This document shows, in pieces, positions 1 to 8,571 of a DNA stretch of 60,039 nucleotides (positions are counted from its first letter, which is position 1; each line of letters begins with the position of its first letter). This DNA comes from Bacteroidota bacterium (GTDB taxonomy: Bacteria > Bacteroidota > Rhodothermia > Rhodothermales > UBA10348). Where the stretch lies: contig JAJCYR010000051.1 of NCBI GenBank assembly GCA_029262775.1, forward strand, positions 1 through 60,039, in the 5' to 3' direction. The translations under genes were made by a program, and so were the position numbers. A model generated the notes under the pieces. It worked only from the letters and a program-made list of their open reading frames with translations. It searched no databases and was not told the DNA's origin.

Positions 1-1
1 C

Positions 2-337
2 CCCGAATATGACCTGCCATCCGTTCCAGATGGATCACAAAGCCCGGAGGCGGTCTACCAGTTCCTCCGGGACATGGGCATCACGCCGCGCCGCCTTGAG
101 GTGCTTCAGCTGATGTGCCCTGGACTTCTCTCGGACGAGCAATGCGCGGAACGTCTCTTCATAACGGAAACTACGCTCCGTAATCATGTAGCTCGGATGC
201 TTCCGCATGGTCCGTTTCCCAACAGGCGTGTCCTGTTTGCCTGGGCCCGCGAAACCGGCATTACCAAGCTTGACCCAAGGGCCTACGACGCCTGGCTGAA
301 AGCACACGCGAACAACACACCCCCCGCCAATCCGTAG
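2..337 (+). CDS. LuxR-type DNA-binding protein, 3' part
   Basis: The reading frame is open from the window edge, so the 5' end lies outside. The visible 111 residues include a LuxR/NarL-type helix-turn-helix: the stretch beginning ITPRRLEVLQLM corresponds to the usual LTxRExEVL start, SDEQCAERLFITETTLRNHV is the recognition helix region, and NRRVLFAWARETG is the closing helix. The last 25 residues are a short Ala/Pro/Asn-rich tail. It is probably the C-terminal output domain of a response regulator or a stand-alone LuxR-like regulator; the N-terminal domain cannot be seen. It lies 42 bases upstream of the efflux operon on the same strand and could regulate it, but that is inference. Confidence 0.75.
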   Translation, partial: PEYDLPSVPDGSQSPEAVYQFLRDMGITPRRLEVLQLMCPGLLSDEQCAERLFITETTLRNHVARMLPHGPFPNRRVLFAWARETGITKLDPRAYDAWLKAHANNTPPANP

Positions 338-379
338 ATTGCGGCAACTTTCCCACGTCATTGTGTGTCGTATAGGCCT

Positions 380-1600
380 ATGAAACGCTCCAGGATACGT
401 CCATGGCAGGCAGCGGCGCTCGTGCTGCTTCTGGTGACAGTCGGTATTGGCGGCTATGTCTTCTGGCCAGCGCTCACCGGCGCATCGGCAGCAGATGAGC
501 GGGACGTGCCAGACACGGAACGTGTTGCCCAGCGCACGCGCGTGGGCGTCGTCGTCGTGGAGCCCACCGATTTTCTGCTGTTTGCTGAGGCTACGGGCAA
601 TCTGGCCCCGTGGCGGAGCGCCGGCCTGAGCCCGGAGGCATCGGGCGTTGTCAGGGAGCGGCTTGTGGAAGAAGGTACGCGTGTTGAAAAGGGCAAGGCG
701 CTCATCCGGCTCGATTCGCGCGACCAGGAACTTGAACTTGAAGAAGCGCGCAGCGAGCTGCTTCGCGCGCAGATAGATTACGCCGGAAAACAGGTGGGCT
801 CGAATACCGCCGCGCCCAATACGGAGCTTCTTGAGCGCGCCGAGGAGGCGTTTCTGAGGGCAGAGTCAGACTGGCAGCAGGGCCGCATTTCCCTTGAAGA
901 GTTTCAACAGGCGAGACGTACGTACAATTCGGATGTGCTGCGTAGCGGGCACCGGCGTGCGGATGTGGAGGCTGTGCTCTCGGGCCTCGAACAGGCCGAG
1001 CAGCGGGTCAGGCGCGCGGAACTTGCGCTCTCGCGCATGACGGTTACCGCACCCTTTGGTGGCCGCATCGCGAACCTCAAGGTAGAGGAAGGACAACATA
1101 TTTCCATGGGGACGCCGGTCCTCACGCTGCTCGACGACTCGCGCATGAAGGTCGATGTGAGCGTCCTGGAGGTCGACCTGGTGGGGCTCGGGCCCGGGGC
1201 CGATGCCCGCGTACGCATTCCAGCGCTTGCAGACACCGTGCTCAGCGGACGCATATTCTCGGTCAATCCGTCCATTGATCCCGACACCGGCACCGGGCGC
1301 GTGACGGTCGAAGTCGCCAACCCGCGCGGCAAGCTGCTCTCCGGGCTCTTTGCCTACGTACAGCTTGAAGCCGGGCGCCTCACCGGCCGTATTGTCGTGC
1401 CAGCCGAAGCCGTGCTCTCGCGGCAGGGCCGGGACCTCGTCTTTACCGTCGAGGGCGGCCGCGCGCAGTGGACGTACGTCACGACCGGGCGCCGCTCCGG
1501 CGGCCTCGTCGAAGTCGTGGAGCCGCTCGCACCGGGCGACAGCATCGCCGTGGAGGGGCATCACGCGTTGTCCCACGATGCACGCGTGGTGGTCGAGTGA
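380..1600 (+). CDS. RND efflux membrane-fusion (periplasmic adaptor) protein
   Basis: A 406-residue HlyD/AcrA-family adaptor, which links an inner-membrane RND pump to an outer-membrane channel. An N-terminal membrane anchor (AALVLLLVTVGIGGYVFW) is followed by a lipoyl-like half-motif (GVVRERLVEEGTRVEKG), a coiled-coil hairpin rich in Glu, Arg and Leu, the second lipoyl half (APFGGRIANLKVEEGQHI) and a beta-barrel domain (SVNPSIDPDTGTGRVTVEV). The ATG at 380 is preferred over an in-frame GTG at 365 because it directly precedes the basic-then-hydrophobic anchor. The stop overlaps the start of the next gene (GTGA), so the pump is translationally coupled. No outer-membrane TolC-like gene is in the window. 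Confidence 0.92.
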   Translation: MKRSRIRPWQAAALVLLLVTVGIGGYVFWPALTGASAADERDVPDTERVAQRTRVGVVVVEPTDFLLFAEATGNLAPWRSAGLSPEASGVVRERLVEEGTRVEKGKALIRLDSRDQELELEEARSELLRAQIDYAGKQVGSNTAAPNTELLERAEEAFLRAESDWQQGRISLEEFQQARRTYNSDVLRSGHRRADVEAVLSGLEQAEQRVRRAELALSRMTVTAPFGGRIANLKVEEGQHISMGTPVLTLLDDSRMKVDVSVLEVDLVGLGPGADARVRIPALADTVLSGRIFSVNPSIDPDTGTGRVTVEVANPRGKLLSGLFAYVQLEAGRLTGRIVVPAEAVLSRQGRDLVFTVEGGRAQWTYVTTGRRSGGLVEVVEPLAPGDSIAVEGHHALSHDARVVVE

Positions 1601-4600
1601 ACCCGTTCGTACACGCATGTTTCAGGCGGCCCATCGCCGTGACCGCCTTTTTTCTGCTCGTGGGAGTCGCCGCTGTGGCCTCGTGGGTGCGCCTGCCCGT
1701 CGCCCTACTCCCCGACCTGCGCTACCCCACGCTCGTCGTCTGGACCGCCTACCCCGACGTGCCGCCCGAGCGCGTGGAGCGGGCCATTACCGAGCGCGTC
1801 GAAGAAGCCATTTCCGGGACGCAGGGCGTGGAGCGCCTGACCGCGCGGTCCATGCTCGGCGGCAGCATGATCCGCCTCGATTTCGGGTGGAATACGAACC
1901 TTGACCTCGCGCTTCTTGAAGTGCGCGAGCAGCTCGACCGTCTCGGCGAGGGTCTGCCCGATGAAGCCGACCGACCGGTCGTGCTCCGGGTCGATCCGAA
2001 CGACCGCCCCATCATGATCCTCGCGCTCTCTGAAGCGCACGCGGACGGCCAGTCGGGCAATCTCGTGCGGCTCAAGACGGTCGGCAAGGAGGTCGTGGCG
2101 CGGCGCCTCGAGCAGCTTCCCGACGTAGCACGCGTTGTTGTTACGGGGGGATACGACCGCCGCGTCGACATCATCATGGATCCGGCCCGTCTGGCCGCAT
2201 TCGGACTCGACATCAGCCGCATTGAGCAGGCGCTGAGACGCGCCAACGTAGCGCAGCCCGGCGGATCCATTCGGCGGGGACCATTTCAATACGCGGTCGA
2301 GGTGACGGGAGAGTATGAATCCGTAGCCGATATTGCCGAGACCGTCGTGGCGCAGCAGGGTGGGCGCATGCTGCGGCTCAGAGATGTCGCCGAGGTGCGA
2401 GAGGGCGTCGATGAGCGGCGCGGACTCGTCCGCCTGGATGGCCACGAGACGCTCATGCTGCTCGTCGAGCGCCGGCCCGATGCCAATACCGTGCGCGCGG
2501 CGGACGATGTCCGCGCCGCACTCGCTGAGCTCAACGAAGCCATGCCCGACATCCGGATGGATGTGGTCGTCGACGAGAGCCGTTTCATTGAAGAAGCCAT
2601 CGGGGGCGTTACGCAGGCCGTGTTGCTGGGCGGGCTACTCGCCATCTTTGTCCTCTTTGTCTTCCTGCGCCACCGGCAGGCACTTGTGGCCGTCGCCGTT
2701 GCCGTGCCGCTATCGCTCGGCATGACACTCGTCGCGTTTGAAGCGCTCGGCGTGACGTTCAACCTGATATCGCTCTCGGGCCTCGCGCTTGGCGTCGGCA
2801 TGCTCGTGGACAACGCCATCGTGGTGGTCGAAAATATTGCCCGCCTGCGCGAGGGCGGCATGGAAGCGCGCGAAGCCGGCATACGGGGCACATCGGAAGT
2901 GGCGGGCGCCATCACCGCATCGACCCTCACGACGATAGCCGTCTTTTTGCCGCTCACGTTTGTTGAGGGGCTCGCCGGGAGGCTCTTCCTGGACCAGTCG
3001 CTGGCCGTTATCACGTCGCTCGCATCGTCCCTCGTTGTCGGCCTGACCGCCGTTCCGCTGATTGCCTGGCGCGGTGAGCACAAGGCCTCCGGACGGGTCA
3101 ACACAGGCCGCTTCATGCACCTCTACGAGCGGGCGCTCGGCGCCTCGCTTCGGCACCGGGGGGCGGTTGTGGCGGCTGGCGCCGTGCTGATTGCTGCCGC
3201 GGGCGTGCTGCTCGACGTCTTGCCCCGCGAGGTCGTGCCGCGCACGAACCAGGGACGCATCAACGTGCATGTGGCCCTGCCGCCAGATGCCGACCTCCCG
3301 CTGCTTGACGTGCGTACGCAGGAGTGGGCCGCAGAGATTTCCGGCCACGCGGCATTTGACCACGTACTCGCCGATCTTGGCGAGCGGGACGAGGCCCGGC
3401 TGCAGGTCGATCCGCGGCCGCCGTATGAGGGCGACCTCTCCCTCATCCTCTCGCCCGGCGCCCGCCTCGCGGACGCCCTTGCTGCTGCGCGCGGCACGCC
3501 AGCTGCCCCCGACATGAGTATTGAGGTGACGCCCGTCCGAACGCAGCTCGAGGAGCTTTTGGCGTCCAACGAAGCGGACCTTTTCGTGGACCTCACGGCG
3601 GACACGCGAACCGAAGCGCTTGCGCCGTATGAGCGCGTCCTCGAAACGCTTGAAAAAAGCAGTGCGCTGACCAACGTGCGGCGCGCCAACGCCTTCGACG
3701 TGCCCGCATGGAATCTGGACTTTCGGCGCGATGCCCTGGCCCGGCACGGCGTAGAGCCGCGGGCGGTTGCGGCGCTTCTCGAAGCGGGCGCACGGGGCGT
3801 GCATGCGACCGATCTACGGAGCATCAACGAGGACATTCCGATTACGCTGCGCCTGACGGGTATTGGCACCATGGATGACCTGCTCTCGCAGCGGCTCTCG
3901 ACGCGTAGCGGCCCGCTGCCGCTTTCGACGTTTGTCCACGCCCGCTTCGTGGAGCTTCCGGCATCGCTCTACCGCACGAACCAGTCGCCCATTCTGCGCA
4001 TTCTGGCAGACATTGCGCCGGGCGCCGACCTGGCATCAGCAACGCGCGAGGCCGAGGCCGTGCTTGCCGCCGAAGTGCCCGAATCGGTGCGCGGCTCGGT
4101 GGGCGGCTCGAATGAGGCCTTTCAGAGCAGCCTGCGCGCCATGCTCTGGAGCCTGCTGTTCTCTGTCGTGCTGGTGTTTCTCATCCTGTCGGCGCAGTTT
4201 GAATCGCTCACGCAGCCGCTCGTGGTGCTCCTCACGGTGCCGCTCGCGGCGAGTGGTGTCGCGGCCGTGCTCGCGATTACCGGCCAGACGATCAACCTCA
4301 TGAGCCTCACGGGCAGCGTCGTGCTCGTCGGTATTGTAGTCAACGACGCCATTGTCAAGGTCGATTTCATCAACCAGCGGCGGCGGGACGGCCTCGAAAA
4401 GCACGCGGCCATCATGGAGGCGGGCCGCGACCGGTTGCGCCCCATCGTCATGACCACGATCACGACGGTTCTCGGCCTCTTGCCGCTCGCCCTCGGCTTG
4501 GGCGAGGGCGCAGAGCTTCGCGCGCCCATGGCCATTGCCATTGTGGGCGGGCTTCTGGCCGCGACCATGCTGACGCTGATTGTGGTACCCGTGGTCTACT

Positions 4601-4617
4601 CGCTGGTGGAGAAATGA
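1597..4617 (+). CDS. RND efflux permease 1 (HAE family)
   Basis: A 1006-residue RND transporter of usual family length that drives export with the proton gradient. The start is the GTG overlapping the preceding stop; it gives VNPFVHACFRRPIAV, the typical short cytoplasmic lead before TM1. The two-fold repeat is visible: porter regions near residues 40-330 and 560-850, and membrane blocks near 335-540 and 850-1006. The TM4 motif reads LVDNAIVVVEN (about 403-413), so the acidic pair seen in AcrB is Asp-Asn here. The TM10 position of AcrB Lys940 is Asn (VVNDAIVKVDF). Another RND permease follows after 16 bases, so the two may form a mixed pump of the MdtBC type; this is inference. Confidence 0.93.
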   Translation: MNPFVHACFRRPIAVTAFFLLVGVAAVASWVRLPVALLPDLRYPTLVVWTAYPDVPPERVERAITERVEEAISGTQGVERLTARSMLGGSMIRLDFGWNTNLDLALLEVREQLDRLGEGLPDEADRPVVLRVDPNDRPIMILALSEAHADGQSGNLVRLKTVGKEVVARRLEQLPDVARVVVTGGYDRRVDIIMDPARLAAFGLDISRIEQALRRANVAQPGGSIRRGPFQYAVEVTGEYESVADIAETVVAQQGGRMLRLRDVAEVREGVDERRGLVRLDGHETLMLLVERRPDANTVRAADDVRAALAELNEAMPDIRMDVVVDESRFIEEAIGGVTQAVLLGGLLAIFVLFVFLRHRQALVAVAVAVPLSLGMTLVAFEALGVTFNLISLSGLALGVGMLVDNAIVVVENIARLREGGMEAREAGIRGTSEVAGAITASTLTTIAVFLPLTFVEGLAGRLFLDQSLAVITSLASSLVVGLTAVPLIAWRGEHKASGRVNTGRFMHLYERALGASLRHRGAVVAAGAVLIAAAGVLLDVLPREVVPRTNQGRINVHVALPPDADLPLLDVRTQEWAAEISGHAAFDHVLADLGERDEARLQVDPRPPYEGDLSLILSPGARLADALAAARGTPAAPDMSIEVTPVRTQLEELLASNEADLFVDLTADTRTEALAPYERVLETLEKSSALTNVRRANAFDVPAWNLDFRRDALARHGVEPRAVAALLEAGARGVHATDLRSINEDIPITLRLTGIGTMDDLLSQRLSTRSGPLPLSTFVHARFVELPASLYRTNQSPILRILADIAPGADLASATREAEAVLAAEVPESVRGSVGGSNEAFQSSLRAMLWSLLFSVVLVFLILSAQFESLTQPLVVLLTVPLAASGVAAVLAITGQTINLMSLTGSVVLVGIVVNDAIVKVDFINQRRRDGLEKHAAIMEAGRDRLRPIVMTTITTVLGLLPLALGLGEGAELRAPMAIAIVGGLLAATMLTLIVVPVVYSLVEK

Positions 4618-4633
4618 GCCTGTCCAGCGAGTC

Positions 4634-7600
4634 ATGAGCGCCCCCGGCCATACCCCCTTCGCCTGGTCCGAACGCCTCATACGGCGACCCATCGGGGTTT
4701 TGGCCTGGTCGGCGGCCATCCTGCTGGCCGGCATCTGGTCGGCCTTCCAGGTACCACTCGAGTGGGTGCCGCAGGTCGAGCTGCCGGTCGTGAGGGTGAG
4801 TGCAAACTGGGCCGGCGCATCGCCCCGAGCCATGGAACGCTATGTGACGGCGCCCATTGAGCGGGCCGTGCAGCGCGTGCCGGGGACCGAAAGTGTGGAG
4901 AGCCTCTCGGACGAAGGGCGCTCGACGATTACGCTGCACGTGTCGGACAAGGTCGATCTGGGGCTCTACACGGCGCAGCTCGGCGAGCAGCTGACCATGC
5001 TGCGGGGCACGCTGCCCGACCGCGTGTGGCCACGGATTACGAAGGAAGTGCCCGAGGCGCTGCGCGATGAGCAGGGGTTCATGAGCATTCAACTCATTGC
5101 GCCGCTTGCGCTTGAAGAAGTGCGCCGCGTCGCCGAGCGGACCGTCCGGCCAGCCCTGCAAAGTATTCCGGGGGTGGGCGACATCGAGGTGCTGGGCGGA
5201 ACCGAGCGCGAACTGCGCGTAACACTTGACCCGAACCGTCTTGAAGCGCTCGGCGTGGGTGCGGGGGAGGTCGGGACGCGGATTCGTGAACTCCTGGTCG
5301 ATGACGCCTATGGGCGGCTGCGCGATGGCGGGCAGAGCGTCCTTCTCATGCGCACCTCCGAGGACCGCGTAGAGACGTTCCGGAGCCTGGTCCTGAAGCG
5401 CTCGGGCCGCGCCACGGTGCGGCTCTCGGATGTGGCCACCGTGGGTATGGAACCGGCGCCGGTGCGCTCCATAAGCCGGATAGACGGGCAGCCGGTGGTA
5501 ACGCTGCGCGTGGACCGCGCGCGCGGCAGCCATCTGATAGAAGTGGCCGAGAGTATCCACCGGCGGCTGGGCGAACTCGGCACGGCGCTTCCCGACGGGG
5601 CGCGCCTCATTGTGGCCGATGACCGGAGCGAAAGCGTGCGCGAGCAGATGGACGACGTGACGCGGCGCGGCGGCGCGGGGCTGGTGCTCGTGGTGCTCGT
5701 GCTGCTTGTCATGCTGCGCAGCGTACGCGCGACGGCCGTTGTGCTCTTCTCGGTGGGAGTATCGCTTGCCATTGCCGTCATTCTGCTACAGCCGCTCGGA
5801 CTGACGCTGAACATGCTGACGGTGGCGGGGCTCGTGCTCGTGTTCGGGCTGCTCGTGGACAACTCAGTGGTCGTCGTGGAGCAGCTTCTGGTGCGACGTG
5901 GCAAGCATGCCGTGGGAGAAGCGCTCGCGTCCGTCTGGCTGCCGCTTGTGGGTGGCACGCTGAGTACGATGGCCGTTATGCTGCCGCTGGTCTATTTGAG
6001 CGGCGAACTGCGCACGCTGTTTCTGCCGTTTGGCATTCTGGTGGCGCTCACGCTCGGTGCGAGTCTTTTGACGACGGCGCTCGTCGTGCCGGTAACGGTA
6101 CATTTCCTTCCCGTGCACGCGCCGCCGGGGCGCGCCGGTCGGCGCCTGCGCACCTGGATCTCAGCTCCCTACCGGTGGGCGGGCCGGTTTCCACGCGTGA
6201 CCATTGCGCTGCTGCTCCTGCTCCTCGGCCTGCCCGTCTGGCTCCTTCCCGAAAGGATGGTGGAGGAGGACGCAGCCCGGGCGTTGGCCGCCAATCAGGA
6301 AGGCGACGGGGCCGTCTCCCCGCGCGCCCGGCTGGCGACGCTCTACAACGCGGTCCTTGACCACCGCGCGGTTCGGGACGTGCGCGAATGGACGGATCCG
6401 CTTCTCGGCGGCGCGGTCCGCGTCTTCCGGCGCGATGTCAATTTCGGCAGCGGCTGGTCATGGACGCCGCGGCCCGAGGTGTACGTCAGCATGAGCTTCC
6501 CTCCCGGCCATCCGATTGCCCGGGCCGATTCACTCATGTCGCAGTTCGAGCGCCAGGCGCTGGCCTCCCCGTCGGTCGGTCGGATTATTCTCAACATTGG
6601 CGAGGAAAACGCCCGCATGCGGCTGCAGTTCGATGAGGAAGCGCTTCGCACATCCGAGCCGTACATGCTGCGCGAGCGGCTCATTGGCACGGCCGTCAAC
6701 ATCGGGGGGCTGCGCATCAGCGTGGGCGGGCTCGTGCAGGATGGCTATTACAGTGGGGTTGGTGGCGGTATTTCGGGCGTTCGCCTCGAAGCCCGGGGTC
6801 CGAACTACGAGGACCTGGACCGGCTTGCGCGGCAGTTCGCGCGGCATCTGGAAGGCCGCAGCCGCCGCGTTGCCGGCGTCGATGTGAACGCGGACCGGTT
6901 TGGTCGATTCGAAGCAGCGCGCCAGGTGATCCGCTTCGAGTGGACCCCCGAATCCGAGGAGCGGTCAGGGCTCAACACGCAGATGGTGGCCGCGGCCCTC
7001 GGGCCCGTGTTCCGGACGCGCTTTCCGATGGCCTGGGCAGATCTTGAAGAGCACGCCCAGGTCCCCGTCCGGGTTATTGTTGCCGGCGCGGAAGAGGCCG
7101 ACGTGGCGGACCTCATGGTGCAGCCGCTGGCCATTTCCGATTCGTCCACGCTGGTGCTTGGCGACTTTGCCACGTACTCGATCGAAACCCGCCCCTCCGG
7201 CGTACGCCGCATTGACCAGCGCTACCGGCGCTTCATTTCGGTGGATTTTCGCGGCCCGCCCCGCATGGCGAACGAGTTCGTAGAGCGCGAACTCGCGGCC
7301 TTCGCCGTTCCAGTCGGATACACGCTCGAGCAGTCCTCGTTTTCATTCTTCACGGACGACGTCAAGGAGTCCTTCGGCTGGCTCATGTTTGCGACCATCC
7401 TGCTGGTCTTCATTGTGACGGCGGCGGTGTTTGAGAGCTGGCGGTTGCCGGTCGTTGTCATTCTGTCGGTGCCGCTCTCGGCGGTCGGGGTCACGTGGGG
7501 CTTCGTGTGGACGGGTGCAAACTTTGCCGAAGGCGCATTCATCGGCGCCGTGCTCATGGTAGGTATTGCGGTCAACGATTCCATCCTGCTCGTGGACCGC

Positions 7601-7864
7601 TACCGGCAGCACCGGGCGCGCCGCCCGCACGGGCGGCCGAACGTGCTCGTACGCCTCGCCGTACGCGAGCGGCTGCGCCCCATGATCACGACGACCCTCA
7701 CATCCATCGTAGCCATGGTGCCCATGCTCATCTACGCCGACAACGCGGACTTCTGGACGGGGCTCGCAGTGACGGTCACAGGCGGACTCAGCTCCAGTAC
7801 GCTGCTCGCCCCCATCATGGCTGTCGCGGTCGTGAGCCTCCGCAGGTCGCCGCATCCAGCGTGA
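4634..7864 (+). CDS. RND efflux permease 2 (HAE family)
   Basis: A 1076-residue RND permease, a paralogue of the preceding one. The start ATG (MSAPGHTPFAWSERLIRRP) places the basic cytoplasmic lead right before TM1; in-frame starts further upstream would read into the previous gene. TM4 has LLVDNSVVVVEQ and TM10 has GIAVNDSILLVDRYRQH, so both charge-relay positions differ from AcrB. It shares one adaptor protein with permease 1. The last codons and the stop region (7837-7862) are repeated imperfectly at 8515-8540, beyond the toxin-antitoxin cassette. Confidence 0.92.
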   Translation: MSAPGHTPFAWSERLIRRPIGVLAWSAAILLAGIWSAFQVPLEWVPQVELPVVRVSANWAGASPRAMERYVTAPIERAVQRVPGTESVESLSDEGRSTITLHVSDKVDLGLYTAQLGEQLTMLRGTLPDRVWPRITKEVPEALRDEQGFMSIQLIAPLALEEVRRVAERTVRPALQSIPGVGDIEVLGGTERELRVTLDPNRLEALGVGAGEVGTRIRELLVDDAYGRLRDGGQSVLLMRTSEDRVETFRSLVLKRSGRATVRLSDVATVGMEPAPVRSISRIDGQPVVTLRVDRARGSHLIEVAESIHRRLGELGTALPDGARLIVADDRSESVREQMDDVTRRGGAGLVLVVLVLLVMLRSVRATAVVLFSVGVSLAIAVILLQPLGLTLNMLTVAGLVLVFGLLVDNSVVVVEQLLVRRGKHAVGEALASVWLPLVGGTLSTMAVMLPLVYLSGELRTLFLPFGILVALTLGASLLTTALVVPVTVHFLPVHAPPGRAGRRLRTWISAPYRWAGRFPRVTIALLLLLLGLPVWLLPERMVEEDAARALAANQEGDGAVSPRARLATLYNAVLDHRAVRDVREWTDPLLGGAVRVFRRDVNFGSGWSWTPRPEVYVSMSFPPGHPIARADSLMSQFERQALASPSVGRIILNIGEENARMRLQFDEEALRTSEPYMLRERLIGTAVNIGGLRISVGGLVQDGYYSGVGGGISGVRLEARGPNYEDLDRLARQFARHLEGRSRRVAGVDVNADRFGRFEAARQVIRFEWTPESEERSGLNTQMVAAALGPVFRTRFPMAWADLEEHAQVPVRVIVAGAEEADVADLMVQPLAISDSSTLVLGDFATYSIETRPSGVRRIDQRYRRFISVDFRGPPRMANEFVERELAAFAVPVGYTLEQSSFSFFTDDVKESFGWLMFATILLVFIVTAAVFESWRLPVVVILSVPLSAVGVTWGFVWTGANFAEGAFIGAVLMVGIAVNDSILLVDRYRQHRARRPHGRPNVLVRLAVRERLRPMITTTLTSIVAMVPMLIYADNADFWTGLAVTVTGGLSSSTLLAPIMAVAVVSLRRSPHPA
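7837..7862 (+). repeat. 26-bp imperfect direct repeat, copy 1
   Basis: Begins CCTCCGCAGGTC and ends GCATCCAGCGT. It covers the final codons of the RND gene. It matches 8515-8540 at 23 of 26 positions; all three differences are transitions. The two copies bracket the yefM-yoeB cassette with little to spare (652 bp between them). Confidence 0.7.
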
Positions 7865-7885
7865 AATGGCTCCATTCAAGGCATA

Positions 7886-8164
7886 TCAGTAGTGATATCT
7901 CGCCTGCACAAAATCGATTCGCCTCTCCTTCACTACGTACACGATTCGGTGCTCCTGGGTGATGCGCCGTGACCATACGCCGGGGCCAAGGAATTTCAGC
8001 GGTTCCGGCTTTCCGAGTCCATGGAATGGATCCCGGGCAACGTCCTCCACAATCTTGAGTACTTTGAGCGCCACCTTTCGATCGTGCTTCACCCAATACG
8101 CCAAATCCTCCCTGAACTCTGGCAGAAAGCACGTCTCTCTGTATGTCGCACGTTTACTCGCCAA
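7886..8164 (-). CDS. yoeB: YoeB-family mRNA endoribonuclease toxin
   Basis: A 92-residue Txe/YoeB toxin, which binds the ribosomal A site and cleaves mRNA. Family features are present: FREDLAYWVKHDRK near the N terminus, the KPEPLK catalytic Glu region, WSRRITQEHRIVY containing the catalytic Arg, and the C-terminal RYHY that ends YoeB proteins. The best start is a TTG at 8164, which overlaps the end of the antitoxin gene by 11 bases and so suggests translational coupling; no ATG fits. The cassette is antisense to its neighbours and sits between two direct repeats. All visible catalytic residues appear intact. Confidence 0.93.
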   Translation of the reverse strand: MASKRATYRETCFLPEFREDLAYWVKHDRKVALKVLKIVEDVARDPFHGLGKPEPLKFLGPGVWSRRITQEHRIVYVVKERRIDFVQARYHY

Positions 8165-8435
8165 GTCCGATCGCTTTTTTCAGGTCACGGATGGATTCAG
8201 CCGTTCCTTCATCACGCCGCGAACGGGCCAGAGCGGAAAGAAGTCGCTCTGCATTCCTGGGTGAACGCAGAAGATGCGCAGTTTCGATGAGTCCAGCCAA
8301 TTCGTCGGCCGGAATCAGTGCCATGTTTTCCTTACCGCGCCGCCGGATCATGATCGGTTCGCGACTCGACTCGGCCTGGTCCCACAGCTTGGCTAAATTT
8401 GCTCGAGCTTCCGTGTATGTAACATCGATGGACAT
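8154..8435 (-). CDS. yefM: YefM/Phd-family antitoxin
   Basis: A 93-residue antitoxin that neutralises YoeB and represses its own operon. The ATG at 8435 gives MSIDVTYTEARANLAKLWDQ, the standard Phd/YefM DNA-binding start, followed by EPIMIRRRGKENMALIPADEL, and then the C-terminal toxin-binding helix (LLRSPRNAERLLSALARSRR). Longer upstream in-frame sequence is not antitoxin-like. It precedes and overlaps yoeB. Two TGTACA hexamers lie just upstream (8447-8452, 8460-8465). A second protein with nearly the same C-terminal half is encoded at 10413-10592. Confidence 0.93.
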   Translation of the reverse strand: MSIDVTYTEARANLAKLWDQAESSREPIMIRRRGKENMALIPADELAGLIETAHLLRSPRNAERLLSALARSRRDEGTAESIRDLKKAIGLGE

Positions 8436-8446
8436 GACTATATACC

Positions 8447-8465
8447 TGTACAGGGTTATTGTACA
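8447..8465 (-). promoter_or_regulatory. Double TGTACA operator of yefM-yoeB
   Basis: Two perfect TGTACA palindromes at 8447-8452 and 8460-8465 lie 11-30 bases upstream of the yefM ATG. The E. coli yefM operator is known to consist of a long and a short palindrome, each with a TGTACA core. The same arrangement here, about one helical turn apart, supports autoregulation. Binding itself is inferred. Confidence 0.7.
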
Positions 8466-8514
8466 AGAAAAGCATGAACCATTGAAAGGTTTCTGCGCTC
8501 CGACCTGCATAATA

Positions 8515-8540
8515 CCTCCACAGGTCACTGCATCCAGCGT
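8515..8540 (+). repeat. 26-bp imperfect direct repeat, copy 2
   Basis: Begins CCTCCACAGGTC and ends GCATCCAGCGT; 23 of 26 bases match copy 1 at 7837-7862. It lies outside any coding region, 31 bases before the next gene, and has no coding reason to resemble the RND 3' end. Confidence 0.7.
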
Positions 8541-8571
8541 TACCTTGTCGCATCCACGGAATGATGTCATC

